Shown here one piece after another: positions 38,905 through 51,000 of a stretch of DNA of 64,000 nucleotides (position 1 is its first letter; each line of letters begins with the position of its first letter). The translations under genes were made by a program, and so were the position numbers. Origin of the DNA: Cydia pomonella. Lineage: Eukaryota; Arthropoda; Insecta; Lepidoptera; Tortricidae. Location: contig NC_084708.1 in the NCBI RefSeq assembly GCF_033807575.1, positions 5,108,501 to 5,172,500 of the forward strand. The letters run 5' to 3'. Under the pieces are notes generated by a model. The model was not told where the DNA came from, searched no databases, and saw nothing but the letters and a program-made list of their open reading frames with translations.

Positions 38905-39086
38905 TCAATAAGCATATCCCTTGTTCTCCTCCCGCCGCAGCCCGCAGTACCCGACGAGGCTCCAGCCGACCGTCAAGGCGAGGAGCCCCATGCCGTCCTG
39001 CAGGAAGTACGAGGCGGAGTACCCTGCCTCTATTAACACAGACACGCCGTCGTTCACGCACGAGGAGGTCATGTTTGTTGGGCAAT
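38905..39086 (-). CDS. Gene 2 exon 12 (C-terminus, stop)
   Basis: Encodes the cysteine loop (CPTNMTSSCVNDGVSVLIEA), the last membrane helix (MGLLALTVGWSLVGYCGL) and the charged tail with the TGA stop. A candidate ATTAAA polyadenylation signal lies about 50 bp beyond the stop (38857-38852), giving a short 3' UTR. Confidence 0.94.
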
Positions 39087-42000
39087 CTGAAAGAGAATTA
39101 CTTTGTGATTTTTTTTGGGTGGGCATTTTACGCCGTATCTATCTTTATTACGTACCTAATTTTCAATTACATGACATAAATTTAAATAACGTCAATATAC
39201 ACCGTGGGCCAAATCAACCCGACAGATTTTTAAGGTGTATTTTTGTGCGTGTGTCGTACAACGTTTTCACGAAAAGTGCTCATTCCCGCATGCCAGCGGG
39301 AAAGTAGCACCATATGTACTGTAAAAAACTTTACTTATTCGTTGTGATGATGTGCAGAATTTGGCCAAAACTCATATAACAATTTTTGCTCCTTATGACC
39401 GCACTCCTCAGTGGTGGCAGCACGGTTCCAACTTTATCGCCTGCCACTATGCCTGTTACTTAGAACGTGACTTGCATAGCCCGCGTGCTTAGCCCGCAGG
39501 AATGCATGGTTTAAATCTGTCGAGTTTAATTGGCCCACGATGTATAATGTTTCAGTCTCACGATCCTTTTTTATACCACGACGGTGGCAAACAAGTACAC
39601 CGTAGCCTATGGATGCATGCTACGGTTGCCGACCCTGTTATAGATCACTATATTATTATAAACTATAGAGTTAAAATAGCAATAAATATCAAACTGAAAA
39701 TCTTAAAAGATATTGCACATTTTATGGAACCCTACGTATTTTACTACTCAAAATCACGAACTTTTTCGACCCTATGTTGCAACCCCAATGTTACTTGCAG
39801 ACTGAACAAAATTAATCGTATAATCGTTCATTTATTCGTGCTACTCTTCCATTCCTGGAATTCAATGAAAGACAGTTTGCTATTAGAACCGTATGAGACG
39901 ATCTAAGAAGATATTACTTTCGAATAGGTATTATCTATAATATCTATCAATCAAATCTTTCACAAAAGACTGTTGCGTAAAAGCTTTTTTACACCCCATC
40001 TCACTCGGAATCTAATAACGCGAAAAAGAAGCAATTGAAACATTCCTTAAAGATATCTGCAGAATTATCTGCTATAGTATGTACAGTCAGCGTCAAATAC
40101 TTTGTAGCAACCAAAGTAGCCATATAGTTCGGTACACCATATATTTAGTATGGTGTACCGAACTATTTGGCCACTTTGACTGCTACAAAGTATTTGACGC
40201 TGACTGTACTACATAGAGATTTTATATTTTCCTGTACCCCTAGTGTAAATTTATTCCATAGCATGACGTGACGTAACGCGTTTGCGTTAAGTTTCATTTT
40301 GTATGGGATGTTGAATTCCCAAAACGTCCCGCTCGGCGCGCTGTTTCTAAATCCCATACAAAATTAGACTTAACGCAAACGTGTACGTCACGTCATGCTA
40401 TTGAATAACACTAGGGGTTCTGTACCCCTAGTGTAACTTTGATCGACATCATAACGTGACGAACGCGTTTGCGTTAAGTCTCATTTTGTATAGGATTTTG
40501 AGGTTCCAAAACGTCCCGCTTGGCGCGCTCTTTCGAAATCCAATACAAAATGAGACTAAACGCAAACGCGTACGTCACGTTTGGAAATCGAATTTATTTA
40601 CACTAGGGGTACTGAAGGCCGATTCAAACTTTCAATTAATGTCAATTTAAACTCATGTTGACATAGCGCGGATATATAATATTCTTTACAGTACATATGG
40701 CGCTACTTTACCGCATTTGTGCGATAACTAGCACATTACGTAATTATGTGGAAAATTTAAAGGGCCATATGTACAGTAAAACGTTGTACGATACACGTGC
40801 GAATAGGTAATTCGCAACTTGTGTAGATTGAAAACACTTCCTTCGGTCGTGTTTTAATTTATCGCCACTCGTTTCAAATTGCCTATTTTTCGCACTTGTA
40901 TAGTAATGTACTATTACAGTACATATGGTGCTACTTTACCGCACTTGTGCAAAAATTAGCATATTAAGTTACTGTTTCAAACATTTAAAGGGCCATATGT
41001 ACTGTAAAACGTTGTACGATACATGTGCGAATAGGCAATTCGCAACTCGTGTCGATTTAAAACACTCCCTTCGGTCGTATTTTAATTTATCGCCACTCGT
41101 TACGAATTTCCTATTTTTCGCACTTGTATTGTAATGTACTAATAATCGTACTTGTCTTATTAATGCAAGCGAGATGATCATTTATTACGTAAGATCACAA
41201 TAAATCCCTCTCTTGTTTGTATTCTATTTTTGCTCCAGGCACTGAAAGAGTCTATTATTGTTAGCCTGTTTTCATGATATTAAGGTATTCATGAGTATTC
41301 CTAGAATCATGATGAGGCTATTTACTGACTGTTTATGAAGTATACTAATTGGAAATGAAGGTTGGGGTGGATTTTATTATTCTTTCATAGATACACAATG
41401 TACACCTAATATTTCAAATTTTGGAGCGCCTACACCTATTTAAATATTCATGTGCCTATTTCGTTCGTCCGTCTGTAGAACGTCCAGCTAGAATGTAAGG
41501 TGTATGGTAATTACCATCAGCCGTGAACCATTAATGTTACGGGCAACTTGATTAACCGGGCAGTATAAATGACTGGTCATTAATAATTCCCAAGATCGTC
41601 GGGCAAAGTGATAAATTTATTACTTTGGCTGGTCCATATTAATAATGCTGACGGCCTGTGGTCCATTTATTAAATCAAGGTTTGAGATAGCTTGAATTTA
41701 TCACTTGGACCGGGTAGTATGAATACTTCCCTACTTCTAGCCGGGCAATGTGATAAATTCCTTTTAATCACATTGCCCGGCTATTATATATCAAAAAATT
41801 CGCCAAAGAATGTAAGGTCCTGGGTAATCACCAATCAATGATGGTCAACATTTGACGATTAATGAATGGGTAGTGACAATAAAATGTTATTTTACTCACC
41901 AATATGATCAATCTGTGTCCAGTAAATACTGCTAACCGACTCCATAGTATAATAGAAGTGCGAGACGTATTTGACGGGGAAAAGCCAGGCAGGCAAGCTG

Positions 42001-45000
42001 GCTATGCGCAGAAATGCCCCTGACATCAGTGACAGCGGCAGGTCCACGCACGGCATCACGTCGCCCATGACTCCGCTTGAGGAGAATAAGGCACCCATGC
42101 CAAGACCTATGGAAGAAAAATAATTACAAATGATGCCTCTATATGGATACCTTTCATGGGTGTCGCTAGGATTAACTGCGGGGAGATACATCTTCATTTT
42201 ACACATTATAAAAAACTCACACACACACACACACACATTAGTACACTGTAGAATGTTTACAATAGGAGGGTGGACCTACCGCACCCCCTTGCACCCTTGC
42301 GCCCTGCTGATGTCGCCCATGATAATTTTCACGAGAACTCAATAGTACACTACAACACACATATTTTCGGATTCAAACCGGCATCTTCAGCTTTCGCAGC
42401 TAACGCCACAATATCTAAGCCTCCCGGCCTCGAAGCATCCGTCCCAAGTTCTCAAGTAAGTATATGCAATCTTTGAAAGGTGTATTACTTACCTAAAGGT
42501 ATAATACCTAATTATTTACTAAAAATAACTTGTAGTTGTCATTTTTACCGTAAGCAGCCGCAGCGACGCCACCGCAGATGAGAGACAGCACTAGTTCTAG
42601 GGACGTCAGGATCTTATTCGGCAGCTCCACGGTCACGGACGCGATGGTCATGAACGCAACGGGATATACGACACAACGAGGTATCTGGAACAAAACAGTC
42701 AATATTACCTGGGGGCACGGCACGCCCCCGCCAAGTCGAGCAAAAAAGCGGCATGGCCGTACCATCCTTTTCTCGAAGCAGTTCAGTCCATTTTCGACCC
42801 CCCTTCAACTTCGTTTTCAGCCAAAATTTTCAGGAACCAAGCAGGCATTGTATAAACACAGTATATTTAAAATTTCATTCAATTTGAACCAGTAGTTTAA
42901 GAATTATAACTAGTCAACGTTTCTTAATTTTGTCACTCACTTGTCACTGAGTGACCGATCATCAAAATTAGAAAACAATCAGTGTTTAGTATATAAATCA
43001 AGGAAATACTCAAATATTTTGGAATTTCGGTCCAGTTTTCTAGATACACCAACTGCATAAATAACTGCTTTGTAATCCCATATAAATGGATAGGATTACA
43101 ACGTTACATTTGCAGTTAATATAATCAGTGTCGGGACCTTCTGTCATAAGTTATTACGTAATTAGCTAACTTAACAACATCTTATAGTGACCATATATTC
43201 CAATATTAGAAATCTTTTATGTTTTAAAATAACAGAATGACTTGGCCATCGCATGAAAACAATGTATCTCACAAGTAATACATATTATATTAAATTAGAT
43301 TGTTTAGTGCGATTGCCAAGTCAATCTATTTATTTAAAACATAAAAGATTTTTAATATTGATATGGTCACTATAAGATGTTGTTAGGTTAGCTAATTACG
43401 TAATAACAAATAACTTAAGACAGAAGGTCCCTTAAGTAGGGACTAAATAAATTAACCGACTTGGTAGTACATGGATCTCACAACTTTTTACGGTAGAAGA
43501 ATTGAGTTGCAAGACTCGTTTTTTTTACAAGTTATGTTTTTGATGGCTTAAACTATAGGTACTAAGTATGTTCAAGGAATTCGTAGTCTCGAACACAGTG
43601 GCTATTATATCATCGGTGGTCCGCGGCGCACACTGGACAGTGCCGAGGTTCATGCTTTCTGCCGGATGGAAGCATATTTATTTATATTTATGTGAGGAGA
43701 AAAGCCAAAGAAAAACGGGTTTTCGGTAGATATACCTAATTCAAAGAATGTTAGCAAGTTTAAAAGACCGATAACATAATATCTCAAATTAAGAGATACA
43801 GTTACTAATGAAGCAACTGTTAAAAATACTGAATATCAATTAAAAGTTCAGATCAAATGTTAACGACATTCTAAGTCTTAAAAACAGCAACTCTTTGAAG
43901 TCTTATATCAAAGGCGCTTTTTGTGTGCGAATCTTGTTTATTTGGAAGATAAAAAATTAATTCTTAGTTAGATTAGGTATTTATTTTTAATGAAAGCTTA
44001 CCATTTTTTTCCTATTATATTATTACTATGGGATTCTATGTATTATTTCCCTTTCGTGCGAGAAAATCCCGGGGCCGATTCATATTTAAAAGTGTTGTTA
44101 TGGTTTTGAACTGGTTTTGATACGACCTTAACGATCGTATTGGTCGTAGGAAATGCATCGGCACGCATTTCATGCACGACTTTCACTTAAATTCGCATAC
44201 ACCAATCAGTCTAAATAAGATCAAACCCGGCCAACTGAAAATGAAATTTATAGTCTAAAGTAATAAGTAAGTAAGTATTCATCCTTCCTATCATGTAAAC
44301 AAACACTTCTCGAAGACATTATCACACTTTTCTCTGGAATTACACAATGATCATCACTTAAAATGTTGTTGTATACATAAGGAAACTCATGTGTGAGTAG
44401 GTATTGAAATCATCCAAATAACCACTGAAAAATATCATTTCTAATAAGATTTTCATCAATAATTGCAGTAATGAACATATCATCTGACTTACGATGTCTA
44501 GATTGTCTATGAATCGTATTGTTGGAAAGTCACGTTTCTTTATATGATTTATGGAAGGTAGAGGTAAGGGATATAATCTCCATAGGCAGAACTGTTGCAA
44601 AAGTGTCCAGCTGTCAGCTATAAATAATAGTTCCAAATCTCTCCAGAGTAGCGCTAGAGTAGCTAAGAACCTAGGCGTTATTGACGAAGTGAAGTGCGCT
44701 GCCTGTGATTTGAATTTTTTCTTCAAATATTCTAAGTATTGTAGCGCCACCTATTTAAGGTTTTTTGACGGACACTTTTTGGTTCCACCTTCCATAATAT
44801 GATTGATAAGACACGTAAGGATGACTACACTGTAGGTAAAAAAATATTTTCCGGTGGTTTACCATGCGTAGTGCTACAGTTCCGTGGGTACAAATAGATA
44901 TTGCTTGCTAGCCCCAGTCTAAAGTCCTATATATTTAAAACACCTGTAGAAAAAGTAAAGTATACTTACAAATCCCAACAGTCTCGATGCGAGGAACGCC

Positions 45001-48000
45001 AAGCCCTTATAAATGCCAACTTCCCTCCTGAACAGCGTCAGGTCTTCATGGAACACATACAGGACGGTGTAGAGGAGCGAGTAACACACTTCGCTTCTCA
45101 ACAGCCATAAGAAGCCGCGGAGGTTCTGGACCCCACACTGTGTTACACCCGTTACAACTTCGCGTTGTTCGGTAGCCGTAGAAAAAGTATACTATACTTA
45201 CGAAGCCTAACAGTCTCGATGCGAAGAAAGCTGAGCCCTTATAAATGCCGACTTCCCTCCTAAACAGCGTCAGGTCTTCATGGAACACATACAGGACGGT
45301 GTAGAGGAGCGAGTAACACACTTCGCTTCTCAACAGTCATAAGAAGCCGCGGAGGTTCTGGACCCCACACTGTGTTACACCCGTTACAAATTCGCGTTGT
45401 TCGGTAGCCGTAGAAAAAGTATACTATACTTACGAAGCCTAACAGTCTCGATGCGAAGAAAGCTGAGCCCTTATAAATGCCGACTTCCCTCCTAAACAGC
45501 GTCAGGTCTTCATGGAACGCGTACAGGGCGGTGTAGGAGAGTGAGTAACACACTTCACTGCTCAACAGCCAGAGGAAGCCGCGGAGGTCTTGGACCCCGC
45601 GCTGCGTGGTGCCCGTTATGCCGATGTAGCATGTAGATATGACCATTGCTGATATTCCCTGGGAAGAATTTAAGGTTGATCAGCGAAAAAGAAATAACTG
45701 TTAATTGGCGCAGATTTTTAGTTTAAGCGTTTTGGTTGTTGCTTCAACGTGATTGTTTTATAGTATTTAACCTTATTGAGGAGTAGCTTTTATGGAAATT
45801 AAAGCCCCATATGGCTGCCTGCCCCACCTCGTATAAAAGCAAAGTATTTTCAAGCGTAACTACCGTATTTCAAATTGAAACTGGCTTTTAAGGCTGATGA
45901 TATGCGTGGTAGAGCAGGTAGTCGTAGTGTACTCACTATGTTGAGAAATAGTTGCATTAGATGACTTCCAAACGTCCTTTTGAGTGATAAAGATGATCTC
46001 CAAAGCAGTAAGTATACTTGCACGAACCAATTTCTTTGGTATCTGGAATAATTTTTTAAGAGGAGTTACAAATAATTATCATCTATCATTAATTTTAATC
46101 TATTATCGACATGTTTCCTTCGCGGTAACTATACAGTAAGCAGCATGCCCTCAATGCAGGTGTTGCTCTAGTTGGCGATTCTTGAAACAGATCGCAATAT
46201 ATCGACATACAATCATTTAAGGACAGCTTATTTAACATGCTTATATTTTAATACTTACACACTATATTTAGCTTTGGTTTCTACAGTCTCGTCGCACCGC
46301 CGGAAGTGGTCCTGGTACTTCGCCAGGATCCTCCCCACGTGGTTGGTTTCCACCTGGGAGGACACCGCTCTGATATAAAACTCAGCTGGGTTGTAGTTGT
46401 TCGGGCAATGTAGGTCTATGCTGTGATTGAAACGAATAGTTAAATAAAAAAATAGTTTTTTTTTTTAGGTATTAGGTAGGCTGTTAGGTAGGTTTAGTCG
46501 GTCTTCGTCGGAACTCATTTTAAATTCACAGAGCTTAATTTTTGGTTTTTAGCAAATTCACAACTTTATTTTTCCCACGTTCAATTATCCAATAAAAAGT
46601 GAGTCGCTATCTTTCTGGTACCTATATCGTAAAAGTAAAAGATTTATGGACAAAGTCCCTCATACTCGTAATAAACACTAAACTCTGATTTTCAATCAAG
46701 TTTTCGTGTTATGACTCCATCAAGGTGTTGATGTTTCTGCCAATGAGGTTAGATCAGACAGACTCTGATTTTTAGTTCCGTGGAAATCTGACAGCTGTCA
46801 TAATGTGACGTTTTAGGGATAGTAAACTTTTTTTTTACTGTAAATTATATTAAATTAATATTTCGTGCATGAACTCACAAATAAATGAGAAACACATTTG
46901 CACGTTCAAATTGAAACAGTTTAAAACCGATTGACATGAGTCATGACAACAGTTTTTCATATTGTATAAATATGTTGTATATTTGCAATATGTTGGGGGA
47001 TATTTGACAGCTGACAGTGACAACTGCGTTTCTTTTTACGAAACTGCAACACTGGATTTAGTTTGACAGTATAAAGCTGAGGGCGCAGATCAGCGCAGAT
47101 AGTACAAAATATAAAACTTTATAGTTTTAGTCCAAAGGTTTATATGAAAGTTATTTGAAGATGCCTGTAACAATTATATTTTACCCTAGGAAAATACCTG
47201 ATATTTTCACATCTCTAAATAGTGCACTTTAAGATTAAACTATTTTTGTTTTCACGGTTAAAGTTTATTATTATTGTAAGGAAAAATAATTATGTCAAAA
47301 TGTATATTCAATATTTTATTTGTAATTATAAAAATAACTAGCATACTTTGACTAAGAAATCCATATCCTATTAACGTGCTACTAGCCTTTCAAACTTTTT
47401 CCTACACTCATCCTGCGTGCCATGAAACAGTAGCAGCCCCTCCGCCATCAGCATAATATTGGTGAACTCCTTGAACAATTCCAACGGGGGCTGGTGGACG
47501 CAACATATGACGATCCTGCCTGGCTCCGTCAGTTTCAGGGTGTTCGGCCTAGAAGACGTACTAACCTACCTACCTTAACATTTTCCTACATTCATCCTGA
47601 GTGCCATGAAACAACAGCCGCCCCACCGCCATCAGCATAATATTGTTGAACTCCTTCAACAAGTCCGACGAGGGCCGATGGACGGAACAAATGACGATCC
47701 GGCCCGACTTCGTTAGTTGGTCCAGAATGCTTAAATATTACAATAACTACTAGGACTAAGAGATCCATCCTACTAACCTCTCAAACATTTTCCTACACTC
47801 TTCCTGCGTGCCATGAAACAGCAGTCGCCCCTCCGCCATCAACATAATGTTATTGAACTGGTTGAACAGATCCGATGACGGCTGGTGGACGGAACAAATG
47901 ACGATCCGGCCTGATTCAGTCAGTTGTTTTAGAATGCTTATCACGAGGTATGCGCTGTAGCTGTCCAGGCCTGTGGTTGGCTCGTCGCAGATTACGATCC

Positions 48001-51000
48001 GAGGGTTGGATAGGAGCTACAAGTAAAGAATGGAACGGTTAGGTTAGACCTTACTTTGTTAAAAACCGACCTTAATTAGATCCTATGTTAAATTAATTTT
48101 ACCGTGTAATTTATAGGTAAATTACGTATTTTTACATGTTTCGGTTAGGTCTCCATTTTCAAGCACTATTAGACCTCACGTTGCCTGCGCGCCGCGTATG
48201 CGGCAAAAACACGTGAGTTAGACCGTAAAATTAGTTTAATGTTAATATGATTCACAACAATTTAAATTCGATTAAGTACTAGTTTAGATTCTATGTTATA
48301 GAATTTCACTATTTTCACTTTATGCAAAGGTACTAGTCAGGGCGAGAATGTGCAATAAAGTGCCAGATTGTCTCAAAAGGGCTTCTTAATACGGAAGAAT
48401 AGCTTTTTGAATCTAACGAAGTAACGGTAATTTTTCTATGAAATTCCATTTCGGAAGAAAACGGTTTCCACTTACTAAATCGTAACAAATCACTTTGATT
48501 TTGATGTCGATCACTTCAGCGTAATATATTCTAAGTTTATAGGTTTCACTTTTTTGAAAAAAAAAATCGTTTGGAAAATTCTGAAAAAAAGGGAAGCCTA
48601 TAAACCTAGCTTTTCATTGTGTCAATAACATACTAAAATCATGGAGAAAAGAAAATATTTAGAAGTGGAAAAACTTCCCTCTTAATACTTTAAATAGAAC
48701 TCCCGTTACACGTACCGTCCCGGCTAGTGAAAGCAGCCGCCTCTGTCCGCCCGAAAGGAAGGAGATCTTGGTCTTCACGTGTGCTTTCAGCTTTAACTCT
48801 CTGAGTAAAGTGTTGAGCAGCAATATGTTACTAGGCGTCTTGTAGCTGCCTAACTTCATCTCTATCTGAAATTTAAACACACGGCTGAGTACGTGTATAA
48901 ATAATATGAAATTGTGTAGGTCTTGATTTTAAATCCGGCAGTGTATTTCACAACTAACACAAACTTTACGATTGTTAAGTATCTACTTGCTATGTCATAT
49001 TGCGGGATTTACGAGTAACTGAATTTTATTTCGTCTACACATACGGTGTCTAAAATACTATCTATAGGGAGATACTAAGAATACTGAGTAATGTAGAGGT
49101 TGTGTGACGTTCTTTTAGACACCCTATAAGTGTAGACGAAATAAAATTCACTGTGTCACACAATCTCTATATTTCTCAGTATTCTTAGTATTTCAAGATA
49201 AAATTGAAAAAAGGATCTAAATTCTTGTTAATTTATACATAGTTAGATGCATACTATTCCCGTTTATGTATGTAGGTATATACTGCTATTACTGCTATGT
49301 GAAGAAGAGCAGGATGGATAGGATCAAGATAACATGGTCGCGCGTAGAACGTGACAGCCACGATTAAAGGACCATCTTATCCCTTCGAGAACGAACTTTC
49401 ATAATTATTAAATTTAACTTACCATGAAAACCAAATGTTCCGCAACCGTAAGACCATCCATGAACACATCGAATTGTGGCACAATCTCGGCTATGCCGTT
49501 CAGCGCAGTGACACTTGTGCCGTTCACCGCCACAGAGCCAGTGGAAGGCAGCCGGCATTTACCAGCGGCTGACGTGAGGAACGTAGTCTTGCCCGCACCA
49601 CTGGAAATACAAGTTGTTACCCATACAGTTGTTTCGGAAATTTCATTAAACTTTTACAACCAAAAAGAATGTTTCTAATTTGGAAATGGAAAGTATCGTT
49701 CCCCATATAAAATAACCTATACAAGATTTCGAAATTATTCCATGAGGAACTTCACCATTTTGGAAACTTTCTGACACATTGAGAAACTTTTTACTGGACA
49801 ACCCACTGTATTCAATAAGTGATTTTTTTGTCATAGCTGTATAATTTATTATTGTATTTATTAAAGATATTATTTGACAAACCTTTTCAGGTGAAAATTC
49901 TTATATTCTATTTAATAAATTAATGCAATGAATTTATCTGGATTATCTTGTTATTATTTGAATTTATATTTGACGAGCACAATATACTGTATCACCTAGG
50001 TACAGTCTTATAAATTGACATGAATGTAATTTGTACTGAAATGTGTAAAACCGTATTTGTTACTGTTAAATTATATCCGTATCCGTACCTAAGTTAGTTA
50101 AAGTGACCGGACAATAGACAAAGGATTAGCCACTCGGGGCCAGCTACAAATCTAATGAATATAATTCCCTATCCGGGCGAAATTCCCGTCAAACATCTAT
50201 ATTATAGGTGATAATAAAGTGTACTTAAATTATTAAAATAGGTAATTTAATTCTTACCTCGGGCCAAGTATGGCGATGAATTCTCCTTGATCTATACACA
50301 CTGTAACTGTAATAAAAATATGAATGTGTTATTTAAAGTGGATTTAACTTACTGTAATACAAAAAGTAGCTCATCAGTACGAGTTATTGATAAAAATATT
50401 TAGTCTCCTCGATATAAAAATACTGAATATTCAATGTTATTTACTTTTTCTAGAAGGTATATACCTAGGTAGAGCCCACTTTCATTGTTTTTTAGCACCA
50501 CAGACATTACGTTCAATTCCCACCTGGTGTCACAAGTATAGTCAAAAAATTTAATTTCTGTACCATTTCGTACCTTGTCATAATGAAAATCAATATGAAA
50601 GTCGCTAGGGTCGTTAAATTCCTTTACCGTACCTAAAACTAAGGAGATACAACTTTTGATTTAAAATCTGTATGGTAAGTATAAGTACTAGGTAATAGTT
50701 ATTATGCTAACCATCCTTTAAGATCATGGTCCTGGGTTTGGTGACTCGTCGGAGCCATGATTTTTCCTCTGGAGTCCAAACGTTGAGGTTATTCACACTC
50801 AGCCTTAGTTCTCTGCCAAGAAAATTATCTACGCCATTTCTCTGAAAAAAATAAAAACTCAGAAATAAGACACTAAAAGAAATTAAATAAATCACACATG
50901 AGCTTACTTTTAAAACCCTTGTACACCTTGTATTGTATTGTTATTATTAAATACACGCATTTAAAACATCTTTACTCATTTTATCAAATTAATAAATAAA

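Noticed and set aside
39502..39906. 134-codon plus-strand open frame in the last intron of gene 2
   Set aside because: Starts inside a LINE 3' fragment region and shows no domain or codon structure; considered chance.
42250..42350. Possible further exon copy upstream of gene 2 exon 11 ('tgtcgcccatga' shared with the exon)
   Set aside because: Only about ten bases match and the position would be on the 5' side of the exon. Too short to distinguish from chance.
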